NCBI GenBank assembly: GCA_040954595.2
Contig: CM082596.2
Coordinates: 9,796,001 to 9,860,000 of the forward strand
Direction of reading: 5' to 3'
Origin: Balanoglossus misakiensis
Taxonomy: Eukaryota > Hemichordata
DNA length: 64,000 bases
The notes under the pieces: generated by a model
What the model was told of the DNA's origin: nothing
Seen by the model: only the letters and a program-made list of their open reading frames with translations
Databases searched by the model: none
Part shown: piece after piece, positions 13,001-25,000 of the stretch
How the letters are laid out: each line of letters begins with the position of its first letter
Numbering within the stretch: the first letter of the stretch is position 1
Translations under genes and position numbers: made by a program

Positions 13001-16000
13001 TAACATGGAAAACATAAAACCAGACTGTCATATAAATTTTTAACTACATACTTATTCTATTGTGCCAGCTAGGAAGGCATTAAAGGGACATTACCTATAA
13101 CTTTTGGCTTTATTTCCAGATTTTTTTCCTTTTGTGTACAAAATGCAATTTCATGTTCTTCTCCAAACTGCATGCTAATATGCCCAGTACTCAACTTGTG
13201 TATATTGCCTGTCTCTGTAACAACCATTGTTATTGTTGACTCATGAATTCTAGTCCGGACTTCAATTCAAATTTTGCAAAATAACAATGTTGAATATACA
13301 CAAAGAGTACACAACTATCGAGGTGTGCGTCACAAAGAGATGACAAACTTATGCAAATAGAAGTTATGGAAAAAATATGTTAAATTTGGCAGCTCATGAG
13401 GCTTTAACTATGCATTATTTCTATAGTGTTAATGATAGCTTCCACATCATAAGCACATCATAATAGTGTAGTTAACAATGTAAATTATATTTTTTGATAC
13501 TAGCGTTTTTATCAATATCTTTTCTGAAGCAAAATGTCATGTGACTTCTTTGAAGACATGGTGTTTAATTGAAAGGCATGTAAATTGAGTGTAAAAATTC
13601 CCAATATATATAACACATAACATATCTGTTCAAATTCTGACAGGTGTTTTCCCGCCAAAAAGAATTCACAGCACTCATGAGACAACCTGGTGTCAAACGT
13701 AATACTACAAAGATTGTGTTAGCTGGATACGGTGCGAATGGCAAAACTACGCTCAAAGAATCATTGCAGCGGGTGTGTAGAAATCTTTGATTATAAATGC
13801 CAATTATTGCTGTTTTTGAGGAGTGAAGGATTTGTGCAAATATTAAAGTTTTCATGAAGACTACATTTCAGTGGAAATCAGGGTACATATTTTGTTGACC
13901 AACCAATTCTCCAAATATTTTATATTATTACAATATGATTGGCATTAATCAAGCTTGCTGATTGGCCCGAGTCGCGGTTTATATCCTCAACGAGAAGACC
14001 TGAACCCTGAACAGTGAATAACTAAAAAATAGCGTCAAGGACACTGTGGTCCCATTTGAGGATTATGCGGAAACAGTGACACACCATAATAAAAATTACA
14101 GGTGACATTGCAAGCAGATCTGCAATAAGCATATCTGCTCTGGATGACAAGATATGGAAAAGTAGGTCAAAGGTCACCTGAGGTTATGCAAAATTTGGGC
14201 AAGAAATGTTGACCCTATACTGGTCCATGTTCAACAAAAATCAAACCTATAGCCCTATTGGTTAGCCTGGAATTAGGTATGCACATAATTAATGAGATAT
14301 GCAGGTGTCACAGGTGACCCCCAATTTTGGCTTTTCAATTTTAGTCCCAACCCTCCAAACGCTAAGTCTGTACCTGCTCTGGATGCCAAGATATGATAAA
14401 GTAGGTCAAAGGTCACCTGATGTCATGCAAAAGTTGGGCAAGAAATTTTGACCCTATACTGCATATACTGGTCCAGGTTCAACAAAAACCAAACCTATAG
14501 CCCTATTGGTTAGCCTGGAATTAGGTATGCACATAATTAATGAGATATGCAGGTGTCACAGGTGACCCCCAATTTTGGCTTTTCAATTTTAGTCCCAACC
14601 CTCCAAACGGCAAGTCTGTACCTGCTCTGGATGCCAAGATATGATAAAGTAGGTCAAAGGTAACCTGAGGTCATGCAAAATTTGGGCAAGAAATTTTGAC
14701 CTCATACTGGTCTATGTTCAACAAAAACCAAACCTATAGCCCTATTGGTTAGCCTGGAATTAGGTATGCACATAATTGATGAGATATGCAGGTGTCACAG
14801 GTCACCCCCCAATTTTGGCTTTACAATTTTAGTCCCAACCCTCCGAAAGCCAAGTCTGTACCTGCTCTGGATGCCAAGAAATGGTAAAGTAGGTCAAAGG
14901 TCACCTGAGGTCATGCAAAATATGGGCAAGAAATTTTGACCCTATACTGGTCCATGTTCAACAAAAACCAAACCTATAGCCCTATTGGTTAGCCTGGAAT
15001 TAGGTATGCACATAATTAATGAGATATGCAGGTGTCACAGGTGACCCCCAATTTTGGCTTTTCAATTTTAGTCCCAACCCTCCAAACGCTAAGTCTGTAC
15101 CTGCTCTGGATGCCAAGATATGATAAAGTAGGTCAAAGGTCACCTGATGTCATGCAAAAGTTGGGCAAGAAATTTTGACCCTATACTGCATATACTGGTC
15201 CAGGTTCAACAAAAACCAAACCTATAGCCCTATTGGTTAGCCTGGAATTAGGTATGCACATAATTAATGAGATATGCAGGTGTCACAGGTGACCCCCAAT
15301 TTAGGCTTTTCAATTTTAGTCCCAACCCTCCAAACGGCAAGTCTGTACCTGCTCTGGATGCCAAGATATGATAAAGTAGGTCAAAGGTAACCTGAGGTCA
15401 TGCAAAATTTGGGCAAGAAATTTTGACCTCATACTGGTCTATGTTCAACAAAAACCAAACCTATAGCCCTATTGGTTAGCCTGGAATTAGGTATGCACAT
15501 AATTGATGAGATATGCAGGTGTCACAGGTCACCCCCCAATTTTGGCTTTACAATTTTAGTCCCAACCCTCCGAAAGCCAAGTCTGTACCTGCTCTGGATG
15601 CCAAGAAATGGTAAAGTAGGTCAAAGGTCACCTGAGGTCATGCAAAATATGGGCAAGAAATTTTGACCCTATACTGGTCCATGTTCAACAAAAACCAAAC
15701 CTATAGCCCTATTGGTTAGCCTGGAATTAGGTATGCACATAATAAATGAGATATGCAGGTGTCACAGGTGACCAATATTTTGGCTTTTCAATTTTAGTCC
15801 CAACCCTCCAAACGCCAAGTCTGTACCTGCTCTGGATGCCAGATATCTGAAAGTAGGTCAAAGGTCACCTGAGGTCACCCAAATTTGGGCAAGAAATTTT
15901 GACCCTATACTGGTCCATGTCCCACAAGAACGAAGCCTCTAGCCCTATTAGTTAGCCCAGAATTAGGTATGCACATAATTAATGTGTTAAGCAGGTACTA

Positions 16001-19000
16001 CAGGTGAGCCCAAAATTTTGCCTTTTATTTTGGCCCCATTGTGCTCACTGACCAATAGACAGTCACTGTACAGGACTATTGCACAGACCAGAATTCCACA
16101 ATAAGACGTGGACATAGCTTAACCATAGAGGTATAAGTAAAGGTATAACTTTAATAAAAAGACTAAAAAATTCATAAAAAATAAAGCATCGATGATATCA
16201 ACTTAACACTTACGGGTCGATGTGAGGTTGACATATGGTACATGCATACCAATTTTTAAAGCAATCTGACGAGTAGTTGTTGACTTTCAGAGTTTTGATA
16301 AATTTCACATTTTTCCAGCTAATTTGCATATTTTTGGGCCTGGCAACTTCGTTTGGACAAACTCCCATCTACAGCCCAGCCTGCACCTACACACCAAATA
16401 TTGAGGTGATACGCGCAGCGGTTTTCAAGTTTTTGATGTGGACGGACATACAGACATACATCCATCCATACATCCATACATCCATCCATACATACATACA
16501 GACGCAACCGATCCCATAAGGTCCCATGGTATATATGCCTATACCAATGGGACCTAAAAATAACCGAAATGGGACACATAGAACAGAACGCCTCGCCTCG
16601 CTCAGTGATTATTTCCCGCCAAATATGCTAAGTTTCACCTGGGAGGTCTTATATCCGGAATCAAATACTCTCGCTTGCCGTTTATAAGTTTACAACCTCT
16701 AAATTGTGAGAAAATCATCACTTATGTTCATATATTACAATGCAGAACTTTGTGCAAGCAAAATTGACTCGACGGTCAGAAGAGAAAGCACCTTTACCAG
16801 GGAACATGCAGTACACACCAACACCCGCCATAGATGTAGCCACATTATCCATACCCAAGATTGGCAAGTTCAGTGTGTGGGACTTTGCAGGACAAACAGA
16901 ATACTATGTCACACATAATATGTTCCTAAGAGTCGAGAATGCAGTGGTTTTATTGGTCTTCAAAATGGCTGAGGACAAGCAGGATGTAGTTTGGACACCA
17001 AGAAAACTTATGCAACAGCAGAGACAAGAGGTGGGTTGTTGTTTTTTTTGTTACTGATGATAAGTGATATTAATATTTTGGGCAATTATGGAATAAAGGT
17101 AAAGATGAAACTCAGAAAGGGCACAGTGCATATATTACAATATTTTTTTTATTACTAAGCAGTGCATCAGTGAATTAGGTGGTGCAATATTGTGAATGAA
17201 ATTAAAGTAAAGATGAATGGCACAGTATATATATTTGTGAAACATTTATCTCTTTTTGTTTTTATCCAGATTTAGGGACTGATTGAATATAATATGATTG
17301 ATGACTTTATATTCTTCTTCATGTCTTTCTTTAATAGGTGACATCATGGCTTGCATTCCTTAAGGCAATCATACCACAAGATATGGATGAGGGTGGGAGT
17401 AAACCAAAAGTGATATTGATTGGAAGCAAGGCTGATTTGTTGAAAGCTGAACACAAGAAAGAAGGTATGTTCAGTACATGTTTAGATAAAAGGTGACAAG
17501 AGCGAGGGTATTTACACAATTGGGAGCCTGGTGTGGGAGTACACTCAATCTGATTAAAACCAGATGTAGTGTTGGGCGCTGTCTTTACCTTTGCTGATTC
17601 TTGGCTGTTCTGTTCGAAAGGGACACCCATACTACATCTGAACCTATGCAAAAGGAGATCTCATTACTATTCAACATTTTACCTATTCAGATAGTGTGAT
17701 TGATGTAGAATTTCACCGGATGCTTTCAAAAAATACAAAACAGCACCAAAGTGGCCTCTTCTGTGTATATGTCCATACTTTGTAAATAAAAATCTATCAA
17801 GAGATCATTACTTTTTTCTTGATAGCTGAATTGGTGATGAGGGAAATACTCCAGACAGCTCAGAAGACCTTTGGCAAATACCTGAATATTCTTGATGAGA
17901 CATTCATACTGAATTGTCACAACTCGCAGCATAATGATAAGCACAGATTGCGTGAATGTCTACGAAGTGCAAAGGTATGGTTTTATAGATATTCTGCAAT
18001 GTGTGACTGGATTGAACATGTTAATTCATTAGGGCCATATTTGACAAAGGCATGCTTTACATCACCTTAATACTCTCATGTAATGCATAGAGTCCAAGAA
18101 AGCCAACTATCAGATAGTAATAACTGAACTCTTATCAGTGGGAAATAAGTCAAGGTTGTATACTTTTGACTTACCGGGTATCAGAACTGTCTAAAAGGGC
18201 GTTCTCACTGGCACGTTTACACTGGTGCTACATCGGTGTAGATTTGACACCGACGGAAAAAAACAAGTGAGAACGCTTTACACCGGTGTTGGGCCGGTGT
18301 TAATTTGCGACAGCGATGGGTGGTGGGTCAGGGCCAGTGCTGGGCCAGCGCTCCGACGCAAATAATCAGTGAGAACGCAAAGATAAACAAACACCGTTCA
18401 AAAGCGCCACCCTGCAGTGCCTTTTGGGTATGTTTATTAGGTATAGCCCATTGTCTTTGGTCAGTTTCCATTGTTAAGTCAATCACACTGGATGCGAGTG
18501 GTTTTCAAACCATTCGCAGTTTGCCAGGTCTGCAACACTTCAGTCTGCTACCAACTTCCAGAAGGTTCTCTCGATCACCAAAAAGCCGAGGCATTTTCCA
18601 TTTATGGATTAACATTCATTTACTTCTAAACATTATCAAAACTGTCACAAAGTCGTCTAGAACGTATATGCAGGTATATAAACTGCAACATGTTGCTGTA
18701 ATGTCCTCGAGATCCTCAATTTTGTTAGTTGCCGTGTTGCTAAACATGGCCATTTAGACAGTGTTTATTTCAAAACAGTGGCCAAAAGTTTAGTGTGTGG
18801 ACGCAAGGAGATTCTGTGGGCTAATCCCCTGTGTTTGCAGAGAGTAAACACTGGCATAACACCGGTGTCCAAACTTTTAGTGAGAACAAGACTTTAAATA
18901 ATGGGCTGTGTCTGTAAAGGGTGAATATCACTGTTGCCAGTATTGTTCGAGTTGCTTTTCTGAATGTTCATTTCACCAAACAACAGTATTATGGGGGTCA

Positions 19001-22000
19001 TCGTTAAACCCCGGTGCGGGGTATAAAAGACCCCCCAAATCAGTGGCGAATCTTAATGCCGTTTGACTGACAACAGACAACACCAACGATCTTGGCTCTA
19101 TGAAAATCGGCCCAAACAGGTCCAAGCATAAAGAATTACACCACACAACGACAGTAGTTGGCTTTATAAACACACACAACATAAAGTTATCGACGAAAAA
19201 GTACACGAGCTTATGAAACAACGATGATTTTGGGAGAAATCTGGTTTCAGTGCTTTTCAGAAGCGTCCCTGGGAAACAATAACCACGCCATTCAAACAGT
19301 TGTCAATCGCGTGGAAGTGTGAAGTGTTCAATTATTTTCTGTGTACATGAGAGCAATTACACAGTCATTATGCACGACGACCACTCCCAAATAAACAACT
19401 ATACAAACACACGTTAATCCGAACCCCAGGACTTTCCGCACCGGGGTTTAAGACGTTTTTGAAACATCTCAGATGAAATACTGGCGTAAATTATCATGTG
19501 TGAATGGTTTAAGTGGTCCTGAAACGTCTCAGATTTGAGACGGCTTTGGTCAGACCTGAGCCAGTTTAAGGATTAACACCTCTCCGCAACCCATTGTTTG
19601 TGTGTGTGTACACAAGGCGACTTAAAGGATTAATGCTCTGTGTTTACTATTGGCAAATAGTGTCTATGAAATGTTTTGAATTTTACCCTGTCTGGACATG
19701 AACCTGGTATATGTCGCTGTGTTAATGTTACAGAGAGAAGAATACATACCAAAGTTGTGTGCTAAGATACTTGATGGAAGAAGCAAATGGATTGTGAGCA
19801 GTTTCCCGGTCATCAAATGGAAAACATATATAGAAAGAGTGAAAGAGTTGGATCGTTTCATTGATGAAGAGTTTCTAAAGAAAGCTACGAGATACCTTCA
19901 CTACCTTGGGGAGGTAAGTTTATTACAGAAATCGTTGCTGAAGACATTACCCCACTTGATCAGTAGGTTAAGAAATCCATGGAGGATACTGTAAAACAGG
20001 TTATTTCGCGAGCAATAAATTTTCATGAAATATGCGAGAGCCCCCAAAAATGTGAAAATACAAAAGTCGCATAAAATGTTTTTTTTTCTTAGATAACAAT
20101 GCAGTTAGTGAAATACGAGAAAGCCAAAATTAATCCATGCATAACAGTTGCTTCTTTTGATATCGCGAAAATTTCCTGTCGCGAAAAGAACCTGTTTTAC
20201 AGTATGAAGTCATACTACAAGAAAATGTTCTCGCAAAGTTTGGAGAAAGTACAGTACTGCAATTATGTTTATCACAGAACAATTACTGATGAAACCTTTC
20301 CAAAGACCAACAGGAGTTCTGAAAGTTTTCTAGAAATTCTTTAAAACCTATCAATGCCAGGGTTCATCAAAAATAGGGGGCATCATTGACTTAAACATAT
20401 AAACCATGGGATGTGAAAAACAAGTACTAATACAGAAACCAGAAATAACGCTGGAAAATTGGTTGACAGGGGGTGTGCTTGTGTCAACCGTTAAGTGCAC
20501 TCTTTGTTTGATCATGATTAGTGTCATACAAATTTAACCCTTAATAATAATAATAATAATAATACTTTATTTCAGACTTTAAAAAAAAGTCCATATACCC
20601 AAAAGAGAGAAGAAAAAAAAACACTAATGAAAATACTCTGGAAAATCTGAAACTGAGACACACACACACAAAAAAAAAACTCTGCAAAATTACATGATAT
20701 ACAATTGCTTTCGCCAATGTTTGAAAAATATGCTGTCAGTTGCTCTATCTGATGAACAGATCGCATCAAGTAAAACATTAGAAGAATTTTCGAGTCTACA
20801 CTTAAAACTGTACATATTGCGTCTAAAAACTTCACCAAGTGACAATACATGGTTTGTAGCAAACATACCCGATGCACTGCAAAATGGCGGAAGACCGAGA
20901 AGTCTTCTCCAAACATTATTGTACATAGTTTTAAATTTTTTCATCGGTTTAACTTTAAAGGATGCCCACAAACTGCAACAGTAAATATTACTACAATATG
21001 CCAAAAATACAACTTTCTTCACATCTTGACTACAATGTTGAAAATGTCTCAATAGCATGTTTGCTCTAACGCAAAATGCTCTTCTCTGTCGTTCAATATC
21101 TTCATTATCACAACCATCACAAGATATTACATGGCCCAGATAGGTGTGTTCAGGAACAAACTTCAAAGTGATGTCATTAAGTTTAACCGAAGGAATTCTT
21201 TGAACGCTCATATTCTTCCCATTAAAAAGCATGCACACAGTTTTACTAGAATTATAAATGATATCATAATCCTTGCCATAAATTTCACAAATTCTAAGAA
21301 GACGGCGTAGACCCTTAACACTTGGACTGAGTAGAGTCATGTCGTCAGCGTAACCTGAAGTGTTAGCGCTGACACCACACATGGTACAGCCAACTTTGGC
21401 TTTACAGAGTGCATTGATAAGATCATCAATGTAGACATTAAAAAGATAGGGAGAGAGTACTCCCCCTTATCTTACACCGTTAGAAACAGAAAACAACTCT
21501 GAGGTTTCATTACCCCACAACACAGTAAACAATTGATTTCTGTACCAGTAATATAAAATTCGAACAGCATACAAGGGAACATTCCTGTCGATGAGCTTGT
21601 TAACCAGTTTAAAGTGATTAACTCTGTCAAAAGCTTTTGAAGCATCCAGAAAACAAGTAAACACTGGTCCTCCATTGCTGGTGTAGTAGCTAATGATTTC
21701 TTTAAATGCAAATAAACACAGGTCAGTTGAATGTTCTCGCTTGAAACCAAATTGTAAATAATGAGAGGTAAGAAACTCCTCACAACGAGAAAGTAAAATA
21801 TGCTCAAAAACTTAAGAGAAAACAGTTGCTAGTGCTATCGGCCGGTAGTTACTGGCATCACTACAAAGCTTAGTTTTATCCTTAATAATTGGAACTAAAA
21901 TAACTTTGATAGCCTCAGTTGGCAGGTAACCATGAACAATCATAGCATTAATACAACAAGTCAAAATGGGTAAAATAGAGGAGTCTGAGAATTTGAGGTG

Positions 22001-25000
22001 CTCAGCTGAAATATTGTCAATGCCAGCTGTCTTGTCGTCAGGTAACTTATGTATAGCAGAAATTACTTCGTCTTCAGAAACATACATATCAGAAGAAAAG
22101 TTAACATACTTCATTTTCTCCTCGATGTCATTTTTACCAGTCTGAGCCTGGACAGAATTCAAAATATCACTGAAATGCTTGTGCCACATAATTGCAATTT
22201 CACTCTCACCAGTCGCTCCACCTACAGTGTCAGAAAGTGGCGTTTTTCTGCTAGTTTGCTTTCTGACTTCCTTCCAGAAGTCGTTCTGTTTGTGGCAGCA
22301 TAAATTGTCAGCCATCTTGTCAGCCCTATTTTGATTCTCAATCTTTTTACAAGCACGTAAAGCATACTTAAAACGAGCTCTGAAAGATTTCTTGGTTTCA
22401 AAAAGCGGGCCTTGTTTAGGTTTACCCCCATTAACCCATAATAAAAACATGGAACGGGCATAGTCGTGACTTTCTTTTACAAAATCGTTCCAGCCAGGTA
22501 CAACATGAACTTTCTGGTGAAACTTACGCCTAATGGTATATTTTGCAGCACAATTCAATGCGTCCACAATACTACTATAACAAGTATCAATTGCCTGTAA
22601 ATGCGAAGGGTCTGTACAGTTCACATTAGTGCAGAATAACTGTTCGGATAAATTAATCTTATCAATCTTGGCTTTGGTACAAGGGTGTAGGCGGATATAT
22701 TCTGCTGTGACAATTTTTTCCAATCAACTCGAAAATTACATTGCTTGAAGGAACTACTGCTGAATCTTTCATCAGCAGAAGTGTTGAAATGAACCTCTAT
22801 TGAAACAGGAATATGGTCGGAATCAACAACATTGCAAAGGCGCGAAATTGAAAGAATATTGCTATGAGAAACTTCAGTGGTAACACAGTGGTCAATCCAT
22901 GAAGTACTGCCATGAGCATCGCTAATGTAAGTAAACGTACCAGAATCCCTGCCTAGCAGCTCAACATCAGAAACGATGTAACCAAATTGCTCACAATGCT
23001 CCATCAACTCACGGCCAAAGCCTGTATCAGTAGTTACATCAGCATTCCAGTCACCAATAAAAAAGACATTCCCAGTGTTAATATCAGAAACAATGGAATT
23101 GATTTTCGCCAAGTACTCACTGAACACTTCAAAATTATCATTAGTATTGGTGGGCAAATAACAGTTTACAATAACAAGTTTGTCAGTATCATTTTCTAAA
23201 ACTAAACCAAGCAAGCGACTATCAGCAAACTCAACAATACTGGCAAGTTTGCCAAGCGATCTACGCCAAAGAATTGCAACCCCCCCCCCCCCGTACGGTC
23301 TACCAATACGGAGTTCAGACGAATCAAAAGCAGATACTCCGAATGACATAAAATCCAGATGTATGTCATGTAAAATTGACAGCTCTTCCTTAGCAAGCCA
23401 GTCTTCTTGTAAAAGACAAATATCATGGGTTTCACACAATTCATACACAGAATGAAAGCTTGATTTCACAGAGCGACAGTTAAATGACACAATCCGTAAA
23501 CTATTTTTGCGTTTTGTCATGGCGTCTGAGATTTATAGTATTTTCTTACAAGAGTATCCTGAGGCGTATTTACAGGATCAAGGGCAACTCTAATGTCTAC
23601 ATCAGATAATTCAACCATAAAAGAAGCATACATATCATACTTTGTTTTCAGTTTTGTACAGTTCACACCTACATCAAATTTGTCCGCAGCATAGCGCTCA
23701 ACATTTTCACATGTTGTTGCTGGATTCAGCCGGGACACAAAAAGTGTACATACACGCCGCGGTCTTGCGCCTTGAAGGCCAGCTGTACTCAGCGCAGTTC
23801 CAATCACAGGCTGGGTTCTCTTAAGAGGGATCTGGGGGTGAAAGGCTTGACAGAGCCTTTTGCTGAGGATCTAGACAGGGATTCAAGACTGAGAAAAAAA
23901 AACAGAAAAGGCCCTCTGCTATAAACATGTTTTTGTGGTCCATGTGTGTCACTAGTGTGGGTATAGCCCTGACATTGTTCCTAAATCACCAGTGGCAATA
24001 TTGTGGCGTTGATGAGTTTTTTTTCGATCACTATAGCCGAAATGGTTTGGCCAGGCAAGGCTAGACTTGGCCTGGGTTTCGCGGTTTCCCTATGTATGAT
24101 CAGCCATGCACACATCTACATACTGGTATGTGTGTCACTAAGATATATGCACAATTTCATTTGAATAAATGTCTCAAAACATAAGTATTTTTCCCCATTG
24201 TTTATTCACAGATGTTCCAAATCGAGAGTACCCTACCAGATTCAGATGACGTCATTGTTCTTGATCCCCAATGGTTATGTTCTAGAATATTCGGTCCCAT
24301 GCTGGCTCCTGAAATATTTGAGCAGTTTGCAAACCGCTTGCCGCGGAAGTCCTTACATATGAGAAGCGAAATTGAGGAAGTTTTCCATGGTCTGGCAGAT
24401 ATTGATTTGCTGATAAATCTTCTCAAAGAGTTTGCCCTTCTCTACGAGGTCATTTCTGAATCCAATACTGTAACTGGGTATGTAATACCTGGGTTGTTGG
24501 ACACAGATATGCCTGCAAATCAGTGGAAACAGGATGCTACTAATTTACTATGGCAGACGGTTCCAATGCAGAGATGATGCTGATAGTTTCTCGACAGGAT
24601 TTTTCCCCCGACTTCACGCCCGAATAGAATGCCATTTCCGAAAGATCAACCAACAAACAAGTGGTATATGGAAAAATGGCATCAAAGTGTGTCACAATGC
24701 AGAAGGCTTAGTGTATATGACAAAAGGTTGGAGAGCTATCCATGTTTGTGTTAGAGCAGAGAAAGAAGAGGAAATCGGCGAATGCTACAAATTATTAGAG
24801 ACAATAACTGATATTGTCTATGAAGTGTTAGAGATCTGCTGTCCTGGTACAAGACTTGACATCCACGTGTTGAGTTCAGATTCTCTTCGAATCCATCGCA
24901 ACCCTGAAGATGTCACATTCTATACATTGAAGCAAATTCGGGAAGCAGAAGAGAGGAATGAGAAGGTGTACAACGAGGAGATGGTGATTTCAGAAGCAGC

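Larger units (their letters stand above)
20537..23870 (-). mobile_element. 5'-truncated CR1/L2-like LINE, antisense in ROCO intron
   Basis: A non-LTR retrotransposon on the minus strand. It has an ORF1 C-terminal part (23517-23840), an ORF2 with endonuclease then reverse transcriptase, and a 3' tail of AATAAAGTATTATTATTATT repeats ending near 20537. The 5' end stops near 23870, inside ORF1. RT wording (FLDASKAFDRVNH, YADDMTLLSP) and the short microsatellite tail fit the CR1/L2 group. ORF2 has one frame break and two nonsense codons, so the copy is dead. It sits between COR exons 1 and 2 of the host gene. Confidence 0.85.

Noticed and set aside
14745-15666. Two identical 64-codon open frames (14745 and 15472)
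   Set aside because: They are by-products of the 727-bp satellite period, not genes.
18305-18757. 150-codon plus-strand open frame
   Set aside because: It lies wholly inside a non-autonomous TIR element. The second copy keeps only part of it, and no protein motif is seen.
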